Source: Dermatemys mawii (Eukaryota > Chordata > Testudines > Dermatemydidae). Taken from it: 64,000 bases of DNA. The stretch lies in contig ML677326.1 of NCBI GenBank assembly GCA_007922305.1, positions 54,864,785 through 54,928,784 of the forward strand, in the 5' to 3' direction. A program made the translations under genes and the position numbers. Shown here piece after piece: positions 34,420 to 46,943 of the stretch. The notes below the pieces were generated by a model. The model worked only from the letters and a program-made list of their open reading frames with translations. It had not been told where the DNA came from and did not search any database. Each line of letters opens with the position of its first letter. Position 1 is the stretch's first letter.

Positions 34420-37390
34420 GTTTTCTTTCTTCGAGTAGTAAGGTCCACAGATCTGTGACAATGGGTACTTAAGTCTGCTTTCAGTGTGGGGGCGGGAGAG
34501 ATCTGTCAGGCGGAGAATGCCTCACCTCCAAAAGTTCCTTTCAGTTGAGAAAACTTCCACAGGCAGCATAATTCAAATTTACCTTCCTAACTTACAGAGT
34601 GTATTAAATATACTTTAGGTAAAAAGCACAACAGCAATTTCTCCTAATACATGGCAAGGTAAATCCTATCTAATAACTACAAACCAAAATCCTTGGATAT
34701 ATCAGTTTCTGTCACTATTCTGGATGATCCATTTGTCCTTAAGATGGACTGGATCTGTGGATTCTATTACTTAAAGAAAGAAATTTTGAGGCAAGCACTG
34801 ATAAATTTTCCAATTCCTCTTCATGCTAAGGTACACAGATCCATTAAAATGGGATTTTTCAGAGCATCATGGCTTCGGATGGGAAGGAGGGTCACCCTTT
34901 AACCATGGACAGCCAAAATGAGGCAGATTATCTTATTCATCTTCTCATGCAGTAAGGCACGGAGAAGACTTCTGCCAAAAGAATGTAAATGGGATTGGTT
35001 AAGATTGGATAACCAATATGCAGAATTTGGTGAATTTGTGTATTGATAGCCATGTGCTGTCTAGCAGATTTTAATACTGAAGATATAACTACTCTGCCTT
35101 GAGATGGTCAGTTCTCATAAGGCCTTGACTTTGATGCTTAATTGAAGGGCTATGTCTTGAATTTGTGTAGAGAATGAATGTGATGACTGTTGAAAGGACT
35201 ATTCACAGAATTAAAAGTATAATATTGGCTTTCATTGGAGAAAGCTCAATTTCAAATAGCCCCCCCACCCTCCCGGCCCCAAACTAATCTGATTTGAAGA
35301 TAGGAGCCATCAGGAGGCCTACATTAGTGGACAGAAAGTATAAGGAACTATTCTGCAGGGGTTCAATCTGAGTACTGCTTCAAAGTGCAAAATGAGTTTC
35401 CAAGGATGTGCTCTATGAACTTGTGGAGTAGAAATAAAGTGGATGGCCTAAGGAAGCATCTGATGTTGGGATAAATTTCCTTTTCTTGTAAAGGCTGAGA
35501 ATGCTATATCATAGAGTCTTGATCTTTTGTTTGGACCCTCATACCACCATAGTAAAAGCCTCCTGGAAGAATTCAAGGCTGTGTTTCATTGGTTTATCAT
35601 AGTAGTTAAACCGGACTTTCCACCCGCCAGAAGAATAAAAGGGAGACTCAGGCTGTCAGATGACAGATCATATTAGTTTGTTTGGGGTTTTTTTTGTTGG
35701 CCTGATGTCACCTGAGAGTTTTCATGCCTAGAGGAGAGGTTGAACTGATGCATACTTGGACTTGACTGCCTGTAAAGATCCTGTACAACAGGTAGGCCAC
35801 TCTTTCAAGTAAAAGTCTCCCCCAGCTAGAAACACTGAGTCCTTGACTACCAGGAAAAATAGTTGCATTTCTCTTCAGATACCAGGTTAAGTTTTGATGT
35901 GTGCAAACCAAGCAACTTTTCAGCCTTATAAAATGGAGGCTGGTGAAAGAGTAGAATAAAATGAAAGAAACTGTGAATCAAGAAGCTGCTTACAGCCTAT
36001 TATGTCTTTCACATCTGGACTGCTGTCCCTCTGATCACTTCATAGCCATCAGCTGGGAGGAAGAAGTGGAGGTGGTGGTGATACCTGGCAACCTATAATT
36101 CAAGTTGGGAACAACAGCCTGGATCTTAAGGCATGTTGAGCCACAGCAGCAGCTGAGGATGCAAGCTAGATACTTTACCAGATACTTTTAGGAAACCCCT
36201 ATCCCTCTATTACACTTTCCCAGGGTGCATGAGGAAGGATATCTGCTATAGCTTGTCTAAGACAGCAGTAGACTTTCTAAATGTAAGCTGCACAATATTC
36301 AATACTCTCTTGAGGCTCTATTCTTTCTTTTTTCATATTTTAAATATTGTACTATTTGATTCTCAAACTCTGATTTAGGCAGTTGGTCTCCTTCTCCTTA
36401 GAAGGAAAAGCTGTCTTTGTGGGATTGTGTGTTTTCAGGCTTAAAAGAATCAGCACATCTATAGCTTATCTTTTCTGCCCTGATCTCCCATGCTGCACTC
36501 TGTGAGGTGAGCAGGAGAACCCAGAACTGATTTTATTACTTATTTTATTTCTCCGTTTGGGAGTTTATCCCCATAATCCTGCTCCAGAGAGAGGATGAAG
36601 TTGGCCGCAAAGGAGAGAGCGCTGAACCAAAAGGCCCCTTACTGCACTCTCAAGTGTTGGCAGCATCTGTGTGGTATTCAGTGTCTCCATCCCCAGTCCA
36701 AAAGGTACACCAGGTGGGGAAGAGAGAAGAAAGTGTGTGTGTGTGTGTGTGTGTATAGGGGCCAACCAAGCTCTGCAGTCAGAGGTGTGGAAGGTGTGGA
36801 TGTTGGTGCGGGCTATTGGGACTTAAGTGCACTGCCATTCTGGCTTTACTCCCCTCATGGAGATGGGAGCTGCTTAAGCTGATGCTAGTTTTTTTCCAGT
36901 CTGCTCAAATCCTTTCCCATCCAGAGAAGAGAGTCCAAGCTGACCTCCACCCAGCCTGGGCTGTGAAGGGAAACTACACTCTTGCTCCTGCAGCAAGACA
37001 CTAAACGGCAGAAGGAGAGTGAGGAGATACAGACCCTTTCTTCTGCCTCTGGCTTTTCTTGGTGTAGCTCTCTCCCTGAAGCCTGCAAGAGGAGCAGCTG
37101 CTGCAGACACCTCAGAAGGGGAAGGAAGCTGATGGATCATTCTCTGCATAAATCAAAAGCAGCCCTAGGATATATTTGGGAATGAAACAAATTATTCAGT
37201 TGGTCTTATAAACACTTGAAATAACATTTGGAAATTTCCTCAGAAAAGCTCTGCGGTAAGGAGGTCTGGCTGAGATGCTTGCCACTGTGGAGGCAGAAAA
37301 AACTGCAGGGAACCATCCCCAAGCCACAAGCAGGCAGAAGTACTCATTGTAATGAATCTGTGGACCTCAGCACACATACAAAAAAAGATA
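34420..37390 (-). mobile_element. Second, heavily decayed DIRS-type element
   Basis: The left end near 34426 reads AAGTTTTCTTTCTTCGAGTA then GTCCACAGATCTGTGACA. The reverse complement of this recurs at about 34748-34790 (GGATCTGTGGATTCTATTAC, TTAAAGAAAGAAATTTT), followed by a direct-oriented copy at about 34817-34855 (CTCTTCATGCTAAGGTACAC, AGATCCATTAAAATGGG). That is the same terminal repeat plus complementary-region layout as in the element at 7186. A matching right end, inverted, lies at 37343-37388 (CATTGTAATGAATCTGTGGA). The interior has no usable frame and at about 3 kb is shorter than a full element. Weak similarity to the recombinase region is visible near 35050-35400. A (GT)11 microsatellite sits at 36733-36754. 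Confidence 0.6.
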
Positions 37391-38578
37391 GGGGGGGGGA
37401 AAATGCTGTAGTGTCTATGCGGTTCATCCAGAATATGTTCCTTTTCTTTTTTAACAAGAATGCAGCAGGCAGTAAATTCAAATAACAGAAGATGTAAAAG
37501 TATGAGTCAGGTTAGTGGATGGCTGATTGTGTCCCAGCTCCTGGAGTGGAAAATACTCATCAGAAAATACATGGGTGGCGCTACAGTAATCAATCACCTA
37601 ACCAATGATTCAAATGCCACACCTGGAGACATAAAATCCAGAGCTTAGCTTCAAATCCTGTACTTGGTACAGCTCTACACATGGGGATGGCAAGTGAATG
37701 AGACAGACAAGTACCATGTTTCACATAGCAAACAGAAAAAAAAAAGGAGAGATAATAGTGGCAAAAGATTTAACAGTGATCAATATACTGAACTCAGAGG
37801 ACCTATTCTTAACACAGCTTTAATAAGCAAAATGTGAAGATTGAACAGAATCCAGTATTCTCGAGCTGCTAAAAAGACTATCTGTAGAATAACTGGAAGA
37901 TACAGTATTGTTAAAAACTACCAATCCCTCCCCAAATATACCCCCAGATCCCTACATACCAGAGCAAGGAATTTAAATCACTAGGACTGTTTCCCTCACT
38001 ACTATATGCAAGAAGCAATGTGGATAGGAGGATTATGCTGGTGTCAGCTTTGAGTTCTAAACACCTCTATGGCAGATAAATAGTTCAGTGGATGTAGGCA
38101 GGTAATCAGAGTTATAGGTGCATACATCAAGGGAAAGAAAATATTTCTTAGCTTTGGTTTTCTGTTAGAATGAGCTCTCTTTAGGGGGCTTACGGAGTAA
38201 TGGGAAGAGGAAGTGCAATGCTCTGCACAAACTTTAAAAGGCTTATTCACAATATTAAAACATCTTGATGAGAGATTAAAAATAAAAGAGGATAATTAAA
38301 GAAGTGGCTGACCCAAGACATCCTAATTCAAGTGATTAGGCATGAGAATGGACTACTTCAGAGGGGCAATCAATCGAGATTAATATTCAAGAAAAGATTA
38401 AGTAAAATAAGAACACAGAGAAGCATTCGGTATGATGCAACAGGCAGTCTAGTAACACAAGATCTCTTATTTGATTTCATCTAATCTGTAGTTTTAAAGA
38501 TGTGGTTAAAACACATGTGAAAAATTTATCCAATCCTTCAACAACAACAAAACAAGAACAAAAAATAAGTGTGCTTAC
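37391..38578 (-). other. Intron 2 start
   Basis: Intronic sequence immediately downstream of exon 2 (in transcript direction). No element recognised. Confidence 0.5.
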
Positions 38579-39039
38579 TCTTCTTGACGCAAGTCATTAA
38601 TGCTCCGATCTAGTGAGATCATATCACTTGCCACCATATTAAACCCAAACTCTTTAATGCTGGCTTGAATGGATTCTTTGTACTCTGGTCCTAATACATA
38701 TGGCTTGCCTTCCTCTCCAGGGCCACCAGCAACTCCATGAGGCTCAGGTTCTTTGGGCTCAAAATTACCAAGGACTGCAGGTCGTAAAACAGGATCATGG
38801 TATGTAAATGTCTGAGGCTTAAATGTGAGATATTGTCTCTGCATGATGTTCTGCTGATTGTTATCACCAACATGATGTTCTAGTTCATTTTTGGCCTTAT
38901 TTTTTCTTCGAATAGATTCTAAGTCCACTTCCATGCCTTCGACATGAGGCCAGGGTACCACAGGTTTGAATTTCTCATTTCCTGGAGCTAGTCCATGGTT
39001 TCCTTTGTCTGGCACGGGATTCTTAGCTTCTTTGTCCTC
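38579..39039 (-). CDS. GALNT7: GALNT7 exon 2: stem region and start of catalytic domain
   Basis: This 461-bp exon starts in phase 0 after an ATATAG acceptor (AG at 39041-39040) and ends with two bases of a codon before a GTAAGC donor (38578-38577). It encodes about 153 residues: an acidic, Pro/Gly-rich luminal stem containing PVVPWPHVEG and EPKEPEPHG, then the conserved lead into the catalytic domain, FGFNMVASDMISLDRS followed by NDLRQEE. There is no membrane segment, so the anchor must be in the upstream exon. The text matches what I know of vertebrate GALNT7 closely, and this exon is the most GALNT7-specific part of the window because the stem differs between family members. No stop or frameshift is seen. 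Confidence 0.93.
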
Positions 39040-40451
39040 CTATATGTATATTAGAAACAAACACACACACAGCGGGAAACCATTACAAACTATGATAAAT
39101 ATAGAGCTCAGTTTTTTAATCCTAAACCTTATATGCTGACACTCAGTACTAAAGTAGTAATTAAACAGTAATAGCAAGCAAGTATTGTTTACAGATTGGA
39201 CTCTAGGTTCTACTGTCAACTCCCACATGCCTGGAAAGAGACTCACTGGGGACTTCTAATAGGACTAGTACTCCTAATTCTCTTAGGCACATCTTCAAAT
39301 CCCACTTACTCTCTCTGGCTGAATTTTTCCCATTTATAAAATGGTTTGGTAAACACCACAGAGTTATTTAATAATGCTTTACAATTCTATAGCACCTTCT
39401 AAAAGGGTCTCAGTGTTTACACTAGATACAAAGGCCAGGATTTTCAAGTGTGTTCAGCATTGACCTAACTCTGCTCCCACTTAATTCAATGGGAGTACAA
39501 TAGGGTAATGTTGAGTGCATCTGAAAATCCCACAAAGGTGGTTATTTAGGACCTATTAAGATTTCTTCAAATGGTAAAGTTTCATTTTTCCTAAAACACT
39601 GATGCAAGCATTTAAGCCAACGTGACATCTGGCAAATAAAGTAGAAATTTTGGTCAAGAGTATGTTGCACCAGGGTATTTTAATGCTTGTAGAAATTATG
39701 AATGAACCAAGTAGCTGAAACAAGTTATTAGACTACTACATCTACACTTTTATCTATAACTGATACTTTTGAGGAAATCTTGCAAGGCCAAGACCACAGG
39801 AAAGTAGCTAAGCAGCATGTGTTGGGGCATGAGGTAATAAGCTGCCATGAAAGAAAAAGCAAAACACAAATAATAAACAACAGCAACATACATACACCAG
39901 GGAGGACTGGAGAAAAGAGTAAGAGCTATCATGAAAAATATCCTCTCACAACTGTCATTGGAAATCAAGAGAGAGGTCCTACTGTAGCAGAAGAAAATGT
40001 TCATGTATAACCAAGGAAGGACTGGTTTATAGAGTGAAGAAGCTTCCAAAAGAGACAGGACTTAAAAAAAAAAATCCTTCGTTATTTAACAATGGTATAA
40101 AATATCTTACTTCTTTCATTGTATTCCTATCACCTTATAAAACAGAAATTCTAGGCATTGATGTAGCAGGAACCTACACGATACTCTTCATATTCACTGT
40201 GTTCCAGCAATTAAAAAAAAAAAAGAGAGAAGAAAAAAAAAAAGGCTCCTCACCTACCAAAGTTGCTACTAAACTTCCAGATTTTGAGGGCAACAATTTT
40301 AATGGTGCAGGGATAATTAATAGCCAAATCTGTTGTTAGAAATTAAGTACATCAATTGTTTCCTAAGGCAGTTTCCAAACTCCCACATGATTTGTCAGTC
40401 CAGGACATTCTTTATCTACTTGATCCAGTCTAAAACTTGGAAGCACATTAC
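39040..40451 (-). other. Intron 1 tract next to exon 2
   Basis: AT-rich; includes an old repeat-like stretch at about 39440-39530 (CATTGACCTAACTCTGCTCC, TTCAATGGGAGTACA). Open frames at 39750-40339 have no motif support. Confidence 0.5.
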
Positions 40452-40768
40452 AATCAAGGTGGATAAAAATCGATTTTTTTTTTATTTAAATTGGATTTCG
40501 AGGAAAATACCTATCTAAAGGTAGTTTTAATTAAGATACATTATAACTCAAAGATATCTCATCATGGGATAGGGATTATAAATTCTAATTTCTATAGTAT
40601 TAGACAATATATTCATGTAATGTTTAAGAAAAGTTTTGTAAATGAGTTCTAATAGTTCATGGATTAGGGACCCAATCTTAGAGGGTTCTAGGGGCTTCAG
40701 TATAGATTACACTGCTCTACAGTCAAAATGCTTCTGAAATAAATGTAGTCAAACTTTACTAATTCTGG

Positions 40769-43200
40769 GTCACTGAGAACGAAAATGATGCTTAAAATTG
40801 TTGATTGGCTCTAGTTTTCAAGATATGCTATGGGGTCAGTATATACGACCCTTGACATGGGAATGGCGGAGGATAAGTGAGTTATAAAAGGGAAGGGATC
40901 TCAATTTAAACCAGAAATGACTAAAATACATCTTGGACTGGATCTATGAATAAATCTATGACTGGGTTTGGACAGTACTTGCTTTTTAGGCAAAACAATG
41001 AATGATGCAATCTGAAGCTGGTATTGCGTCATACATGATATGAATTGTATCATGTTATTCCTAGAAGTCATGGATGATGCAATCATAACGAAGCTTACAT
41101 CACTCTGCTGAACAAATTGCCCTATATCAGCTCTAGAAATCATACAGTGTCGTGCTCTCTTATTTGTCAGTGTTTGATTTTGCAAAGGGACACATTTCTG
41201 TTTAGCCAAAGTGAGCAGAGATGCCTCGTACTTGTGTGATCAGTGCAGATAACTTCTGCTATGTTTGTGGTGAAGTGACTTTTGCATCACAAAAGCGCAG
41301 TATAACCACTATGGTTAAGAAAGCCTATCACCTTTATTTTTGCTGCAAAACTGGAGATCAGGACAAGAGGTGGGCCCCACACATATGCTGCAACACTTGT
41401 GCAACAAATCTTCGCCAGTGGTTGAACAGGAAAAGGAAATCTATGCTTTTTGCAGTGCCAATGATTTGGAGAGAGCCAACAGATCATACCAGCAATTGTT
41501 ACTTCTGCATGGTGCCTCCAACTGGGAAAGGTGTGTCAAAGAAGAAAAAGTGGACTGTGCATTATCCAAACATTCCATCAGCTATACGCCCAATACCCCA
41601 CAGAAAAGGACTGCCGGTTCCCAATGCACCAGAATCACTCTCACTTGAGTCAGACGAGGAATAGGAAGAGGATGAAACTTCTGGTCCTGAACCATCAATG
41701 TCAAAGGACCCACATTTTCTCCCATCCTCCTCCTCTGAACCACACCTCATAACGCAAGCTGAACTGAATGACCTTGTCAGGGATTTGGAACTACCCAAGA
41801 GTAAGGCAGAGCTGTTGGGCTCCAGACTACAGCAGTGGAATCTCCTGGCAGGTGATGTTAGGGTTTCCATGTTCTGTGACCGTCAAAAGGATCTTGTCCC
41901 ATTCTTCTTCATGGAAGGTGATCTTGTAGCCTGCAACAACATCGATGGTGCGATGGCAGCCCTCAACATCGTTCACGATCCAGATGAGTGGAGACTCTTC
42001 ATTGATTCATCGAAGACGAGTCTTAAAGCTGTTTTGCTGCATAACGGCAATGTTTTGCCATCAATTCCAGTTGGTCATGCAGTCCATAGGAAGGAAACCT
42101 ATGACAACATGAAACAACTTTTGAGGTGCATAAACTATGACCAACATCAGTGGCAGCTTTGTGGCGATTGAAGGTTGTTGCTCTCTTGCTTGGTCTGCAG
42201 ACTGGATACACAAAGTACTGCTGTTTTCTCTGCAAATGGGATAGTCGTGCAAGAGATTCCCACTACATCAAGAAAGGTTGGCCACTCCGACAGTCATTGG
42301 AGCCTGGGAGGAAAAGTGTTCAGCATCCACCACTTGTTGGATCAAGGAAGATTTTGTTACCATTCTTACACGTCAGGCTGGGTCTGATGAAGAACTTTGT
42401 CAAGGCCATTGACAAAACACAAGCAGCTTTCAAGTACCTCTGTGGAAAATTTCCAAGGTTAAGTGAAGCTAAGATAAAGGAAGGTGTCTTTGTTGGTCCT
42501 CAGATTCGTGAACTTCTTCGAGATGATGCATTTGACCATGCGCTGCATGGCAAGGAAAAGACGGCATGGAAAGCCTTCCAGTCAGTGGCAATACATTTTC
42601 TCGGAAACAACAAGGCAGACAACTACAGGTTGTTGGTGGAAAACCTCCTCAAGGCATACAAAAGCCTTGGTTGCAACATGTCACTAAAGATACATTTTTT
42701 GCACTTTCGTCTAGATTTTTTTTCCACCGAACTGCGGAGCAGTGAGCGACGAGTACGGTGAGCGATTTCACCAGGACATTGCAGCAATGGAGAAACGCTA
42801 TCAGGGCAAATGGAGCCCATCAATGCTTGCAGACTGTTGCTGGACAGTGACAAGAGATGCTCCATTTAATGAATACAAGAGACAAGCCAAGAAGCGCCGA
42901 GTAGACACTGAATAGGACTAAACTATGTACATAATAGTTTTTTGACCTTTGTTTCATAATACATTTTATTTATATAACCCTTTTGCTGATTTTTAAAGTG
43001 TTACATAAACAGGACAGATGAAATATTATCATGTAAAGCAACCATAAACACATGAAAAGACCAAGGTTTACAATTTGTGATTAAAACTCTACTATCTACA
43101 CAATATACATAGACATAAAATGTAAAAACTTAAATATCTTAGAAACAGTAGCCAATCAGTTGTTTTAATTGTCATATTTGAATTCAGCACATCAAAATAC
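40769..43200 (+). mobile_element. DNA transposon of unidentified superfamily, about 2.4 kb
   Basis: A single-exon protein remnant (41221-42915) is bracketed by long imperfect inverted repeats. The left one at about 40769-40828 contains TTAAAATTGTTGATTGGCTC then GTTTTCAAGATAT. The right one at 43128-43193, reverse complemented, contains AATTAAAACAACTGATTGGC then GTTTCTAAGATAT. Similarity weakens outward, so exact ends and target duplication are uncertain. The interior is AT-rich outside the coding part. It sits inside a hAT element, which implies it moved later. Confidence 0.6.
41221..42915 (+). pseudogene. Uncharacterised transposase-like protein, three lesions
   Basis: ATG at 41221, TAG at 42913. 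Three breaks are seen: an in-frame TAG at 41662-41664 in an acidic stretch, a one-base loss at about 42168 (frame passes to the one ending at 42761), and a one-base gain in the T8 run at 42716-42723. Net frame is restored, giving about 560 residues. The N-terminus has paired Cys (CYVCGE, later HICCNTC) suggesting a zinc domain. A second Cys-rich block is CYFCM. The middle has FIDSSKTSLKAVLLHNGN, LCGD and CCFLCKWDSRARDSHY. The end has SDEYGERFHQDI and RYQGKWSPSMLADCCW, and the C-terminus is basic (KRQAKKRRV). The Asp/Asp/Glu candidates plus C-x2-C fit an RNase H-fold DDE transposase, but I cannot name the family. I recall near-identical uncharacterised proteins from turtles and invertebrates; unverified. 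Confidence 0.65.
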
Positions 43201-43669
43201 ATAATAAATATCACATTTTATCTCTGAAGCAGACGACTTCTAAAAAATTGTAGACCAGAGTTATTTATGTTAATCTATCTACCAAATGGGACTCGGTGCT
43301 CAGTCTAGAAGAAACTATCAGAAATGCTTAGTTTTGCAGTTCTCCAACTGTGGATTTGTGTCTCCAGAGGTAACATGCTTGATAACAGCAAAAATGTAAT
43401 TCAATAACTAAATAAATAATATATAGAAGTGAGAAATAACAGATCTCAGTTTCAAAAAATTCAGTGAGTAGAAGACTGTTGGGGGTGGAATAAATTTGGA
43501 CAAGGGGAAGTAGTCTGGTGATAAATGTGAGAAGAGAGGGACAGGCAGTAGAAACAAAAGTGAAACTGTTTGAGCAGCATATTCCAGAAGTCTTGAGGGC
43601 TTTCTGAGTGTAGCCTTCATTGATATGAGATCTACCATAACATTCTCTCACTAGACAGGTAAACCTACA

Positions 43670-44594
43670 ATGACAGCAGGCCATAAGAGAGACCCAGCTT
43701 GGGAATATTTTAATGAAGTTCTTCTGCCTGTGGGTAAGACAGGAATGTGTGCAAAATGCAAACAGTGCAACAAAGAAATGCAAGTCCTGGTTGCCTAAAT
43801 GAAACAACATCACGAGAAGTGATCCTTCTCAGGAGGAAGCTGTGTTGAAGATGATGAAAAGAACATGTCTGAACATGCTGGATCTTCGGGTTGGTAAACT
43901 TTTTTATTTCATACTTCTTTCTTAAGGACTGCCTGTCTTCCTTCTGGACTATTCTTGAATTCTTATGTTTGAGCGAAAAATATAGTTGTTACTCTACGGT
44001 ACTATCATTTTAGATGCAGTTGTGATAAAAAATAAAAAGCTGAAATAGGCAGATCTTCCTCTTATAATTTCTCCTTTAAAGCAGTACTGAGTGTCAGTGA
44101 AGGCAATGAGTAATACTAAATGAGCAGTATGGAAATAATAAATTAAATAACTGTAGTGGCTTATTTTGTTTAGGAGAATCTATCCTCAACATACAGGATT
44201 CTGAACACTATCCACACTCAAGATCACCATCATTTTCTATAGTTTCAGAATTATCTGCCAGTGATAAAGTTTCACTCACATCATATATGTCACATAGCCA
44301 CAGTGTATTATCCGTAGGAAAAAAAAAATAAAAATCATCTCTGTCATCAAGAAACCACCATAGATAAGTTTGGGATAAGAATCAGCAGATTACAGAAAGA
44401 GGTAATTGATGAAAAAATTGCCCTGTTCGTTTATGCAACAAACTTTCCTTTCCATATGATTGAGAACTCACACTTCATTAACATGGTTCAGTCATTCAGT
44501 CCAGGATACAGTCCACCCAAAAGAGCAGATGTCGCAGGCAAATTGCTGGATAAAGTGTATGAAAGAGAAATTGAGCAGTGTGCAAAAGGTCTAG
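43670..44594 (+). pseudogene. BED zinc-finger hAT transposase, N-terminal part
   Basis: From ATG at 43670 the frame gives MTAGHKRDPAWEYFNEVLLP, VGKTGMCAKCKQCNKEMQ and then MKQHHEK, a BED finger (aromatic W..F, C-x2-C, paired His). It has in-frame stops after LVA and HHEK, one of them at the expected final ligand. A donor-like GGTAAAC near 43905 and an acceptor TTTGTTTAG before 44175 suggest a 0.27-kb intron. The second exon encodes ESILNIQDSEHYPHSRSP and, after more damage, DKFGIRISRLQKEVIDEKIA, NSHFINMVQSFSPGYSPPKR and ADVAGKLLDKVYEREIEQ, typical hAT transposase text. The catalytic C-terminal half is absent, cut at 44594 by another element. Confidence 0.82.
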
Positions 44595-44880
44595 AGCAGG
44601 GGCCTCCAAACTTTATAAGACAAGGGCCATACTAGATTTTTGAAGGGGCTTCGTGGGCCGAAGTGACTGTGAAAACAAAAATGCAAATATATGCAAAATC
44701 ATTTAAAAAAAACACTACTCTACTGTGTCAGTGTTGCATTAAATTCTAAAATCAGGTATAAAGTAGCTTTATAACTAATGCAGGTACTGTGAAATCACAC
44801 AATATTTGTTAATACATTAAAAATCATTTCACTTTTTTTTATTATGATCTCAAAGTAAGGTAGCTTAATTAGTCCACTAC
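44595..44880 (+). mobile_element. hAT-type MITE fragment, right end missing
   Basis: Begins CAGGGGCCTCCAAACTTTAT directly after GTCTAGAG, a likely 8-bp target copy in the transposase frame. The AT-rich body continues to about 44880, where recognisable sequence stops. No matching inverted right end or second target copy was found. Confidence 0.55.
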
Positions 44881-46943
44881 TGTCTACACTCCACAGGGAT
44901 CAACTTGGTCAGAAGCTACTTCCACATACAGACAGTACTACATTCACCCTAGACAACTATGAGCTATTTCCAGACTTTTAAAAAACTGATCTGCAACAAT
45001 GTGCTGATAAAATGAGAGGGAAGAATTCAGTTGAGGTCTCAAGAACAAAGAACATCTTATGAATGTCCTTCCAGCTGGGCAGCAACAGACGTTCAAGCTC
45101 CAATCATGTAATCGGGTGAGGCAGACCTCCAAAAAGAGTGGATGGTCTCTACAAATATACTGGTGTATAACTGGATGTCCAAACTGCTTGCTGGAGTTCT
45201 CCACAGTACAGTGCATCAGTGAGACAAATTTATAAGCTTAAAAGAGCTTTCAAAAAAAAAAAAAATCCAGAAGATCCAGGTCTGGGTAGGAAGTCTACCA
45301 TTTCCACAATGTGCTAGACAAAATACTCAAGTATTTCCTCTCTGTTCAACCAGATGTACTATTAGACTCTCTAGTACACCACAAACAGCTGAAAGGACCA
45401 GGAGTGCCGGATCCTAACCCAAAATGCCAGGATTATGCTCAGTTTTCAAGAACGTAGGAGTCAATGACAGCTGGAGACTGAGCAATGGAGATGGCAGACC
45501 TCTGATGCATGTAATAGTTTTTTAATGGAAAATTTCCATCTGCAGCTGATTTGGTAGACTCCAGCAAGTGAGATTTCTAGGTACCTAGAGCTGCTGTCAT
45601 TATGTTTATAATTGGGAAAATATTTATCCTCATTTAAGGAAGGAAGTGTTGACCTCTCTCCCTGTTCTGCCAGTACCTGCTCTCTACCACTCTACATGCA
45701 CCCCTATGTCTGTAGTATGAAAAGCAGCAGCAGCAGCTCGACAACCCATCCACTTGAGTTCCCCCATGATTCTCTTTGGCACACATGCTCACTTTTGCTT
45801 CACAGGCCCTATTCCGAATCAAGGCTGAAGTGCCCTGCTTAGTATTCACAGCAGTCGTCAATGTCATCCCATGTAATAAGAAGCACAACAGCTGACTAGC
45901 AAAGGGAAAAAAATTCAAGAGGTCACCAAAAATATTCTGTGAAAAATTATTGGTACTACGGGCATACAATCTACATCACATTTTATCTGTTGCACATCCA
46001 CCAGCCTGCAGTATACAAAAAGCAGCCTTATGCAATCATAGTACAGACCCGAAGAAGAGTTGAAGCCCTATGATCCTGTGTAAGCTCAAAAGCTCATCTC
46101 TCTCACAACAGAAGTTGTTCCGATAAAAGATATTACCTCACCCACCTTGTCTAATATCCTGGGACCAATAAGGCTACAACACTGTACAATACAGTTTTAA
46201 TTTCTATGTAAGAAAAAAAAAACAAAAAAACAACCCAGGTAGAATCATTCTGGCTTTCTATGCAATACATTTCAAACAAGAGTATGCAAGCTGAGTTATG
46301 TATCTGCAAACAAATCTGTTTTTATACATCTTGCATGTCACAAAATAAGCACAAATTTCGAAAGTAACTGGAGTGCAAGTACCACAGGCAGCCTAGAAGA
46401 ACAACTTATTCTAGCTGAGATTTTACCTCATTATATTCAGCTACGGAACCTGAAAAATACTCACATAAGTTTGGATGCTGGCTATTAAATGGTGAAGGGG
46501 GTTGTGTTTTTTTAAATTTAAATTAGACCTATTTCTCTGAACTCTCACGGTAGCTAACAATGTCTGTCTAATGCATGACCTGGTTCTGGCCAACTACACA
46601 GGAAAATAAATTTGTAGCATTGCTACCCAGTTTGCCTTTAACTCACTCAAACACTTTATTTCATTCCCTGATGCGATCCTATTTTCTTCAGTGTAAGGTA
46701 GTTTGTAATCAGTTTTGTCACTATATTGGCAATAGTTGCCATATGGATTTTTCCTCCTCTCCCACCCATGTTCTGCTGCGCATCTCTTCTTCCCCCAGCT
46801 TTTCATATAAGTAACCTTCATACTACTACTTGATTTTCAGGTATACATAAGTCTTATTTATAACAATGTGCCAAATAGTGCTGGTAGAACTAAATCAATA
46901 TTGGAAATGATAGTCAACTTTTATTCCATTTTAAAAAGCTGAT
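44881..46943 (-). other. Intron 1 tract, unassigned
   Basis: No gene. The stretch 46080-46190 (AAGATATTACCTCACCCACC ... CTGGGACCAATAAGGCTACA) is a second copy of the unknown-class repeat end seen at 14510-14580. A CAGCAGCAGCAG run occurs near 45725. Confidence 0.5.

Larger units (their letters stand above)
40452..44594 (+). mobile_element. hAT element with BED-type transposase, split by another transposon
   Basis: The left end is taken as the GGATAAAAATCGATTTTTTT block at about 40452. The transposase lies at 43670-44594. A second element (about 40770-43200) sits between them. Assignment of the left block to the same hAT element rests on my recollection that such AAAATCGATTTTT ends accompany BED transposases in turtle genomes, so it is inference. 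No 8-bp duplication could be confirmed because the right side is overwritten at 44595. Confidence 0.5.
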
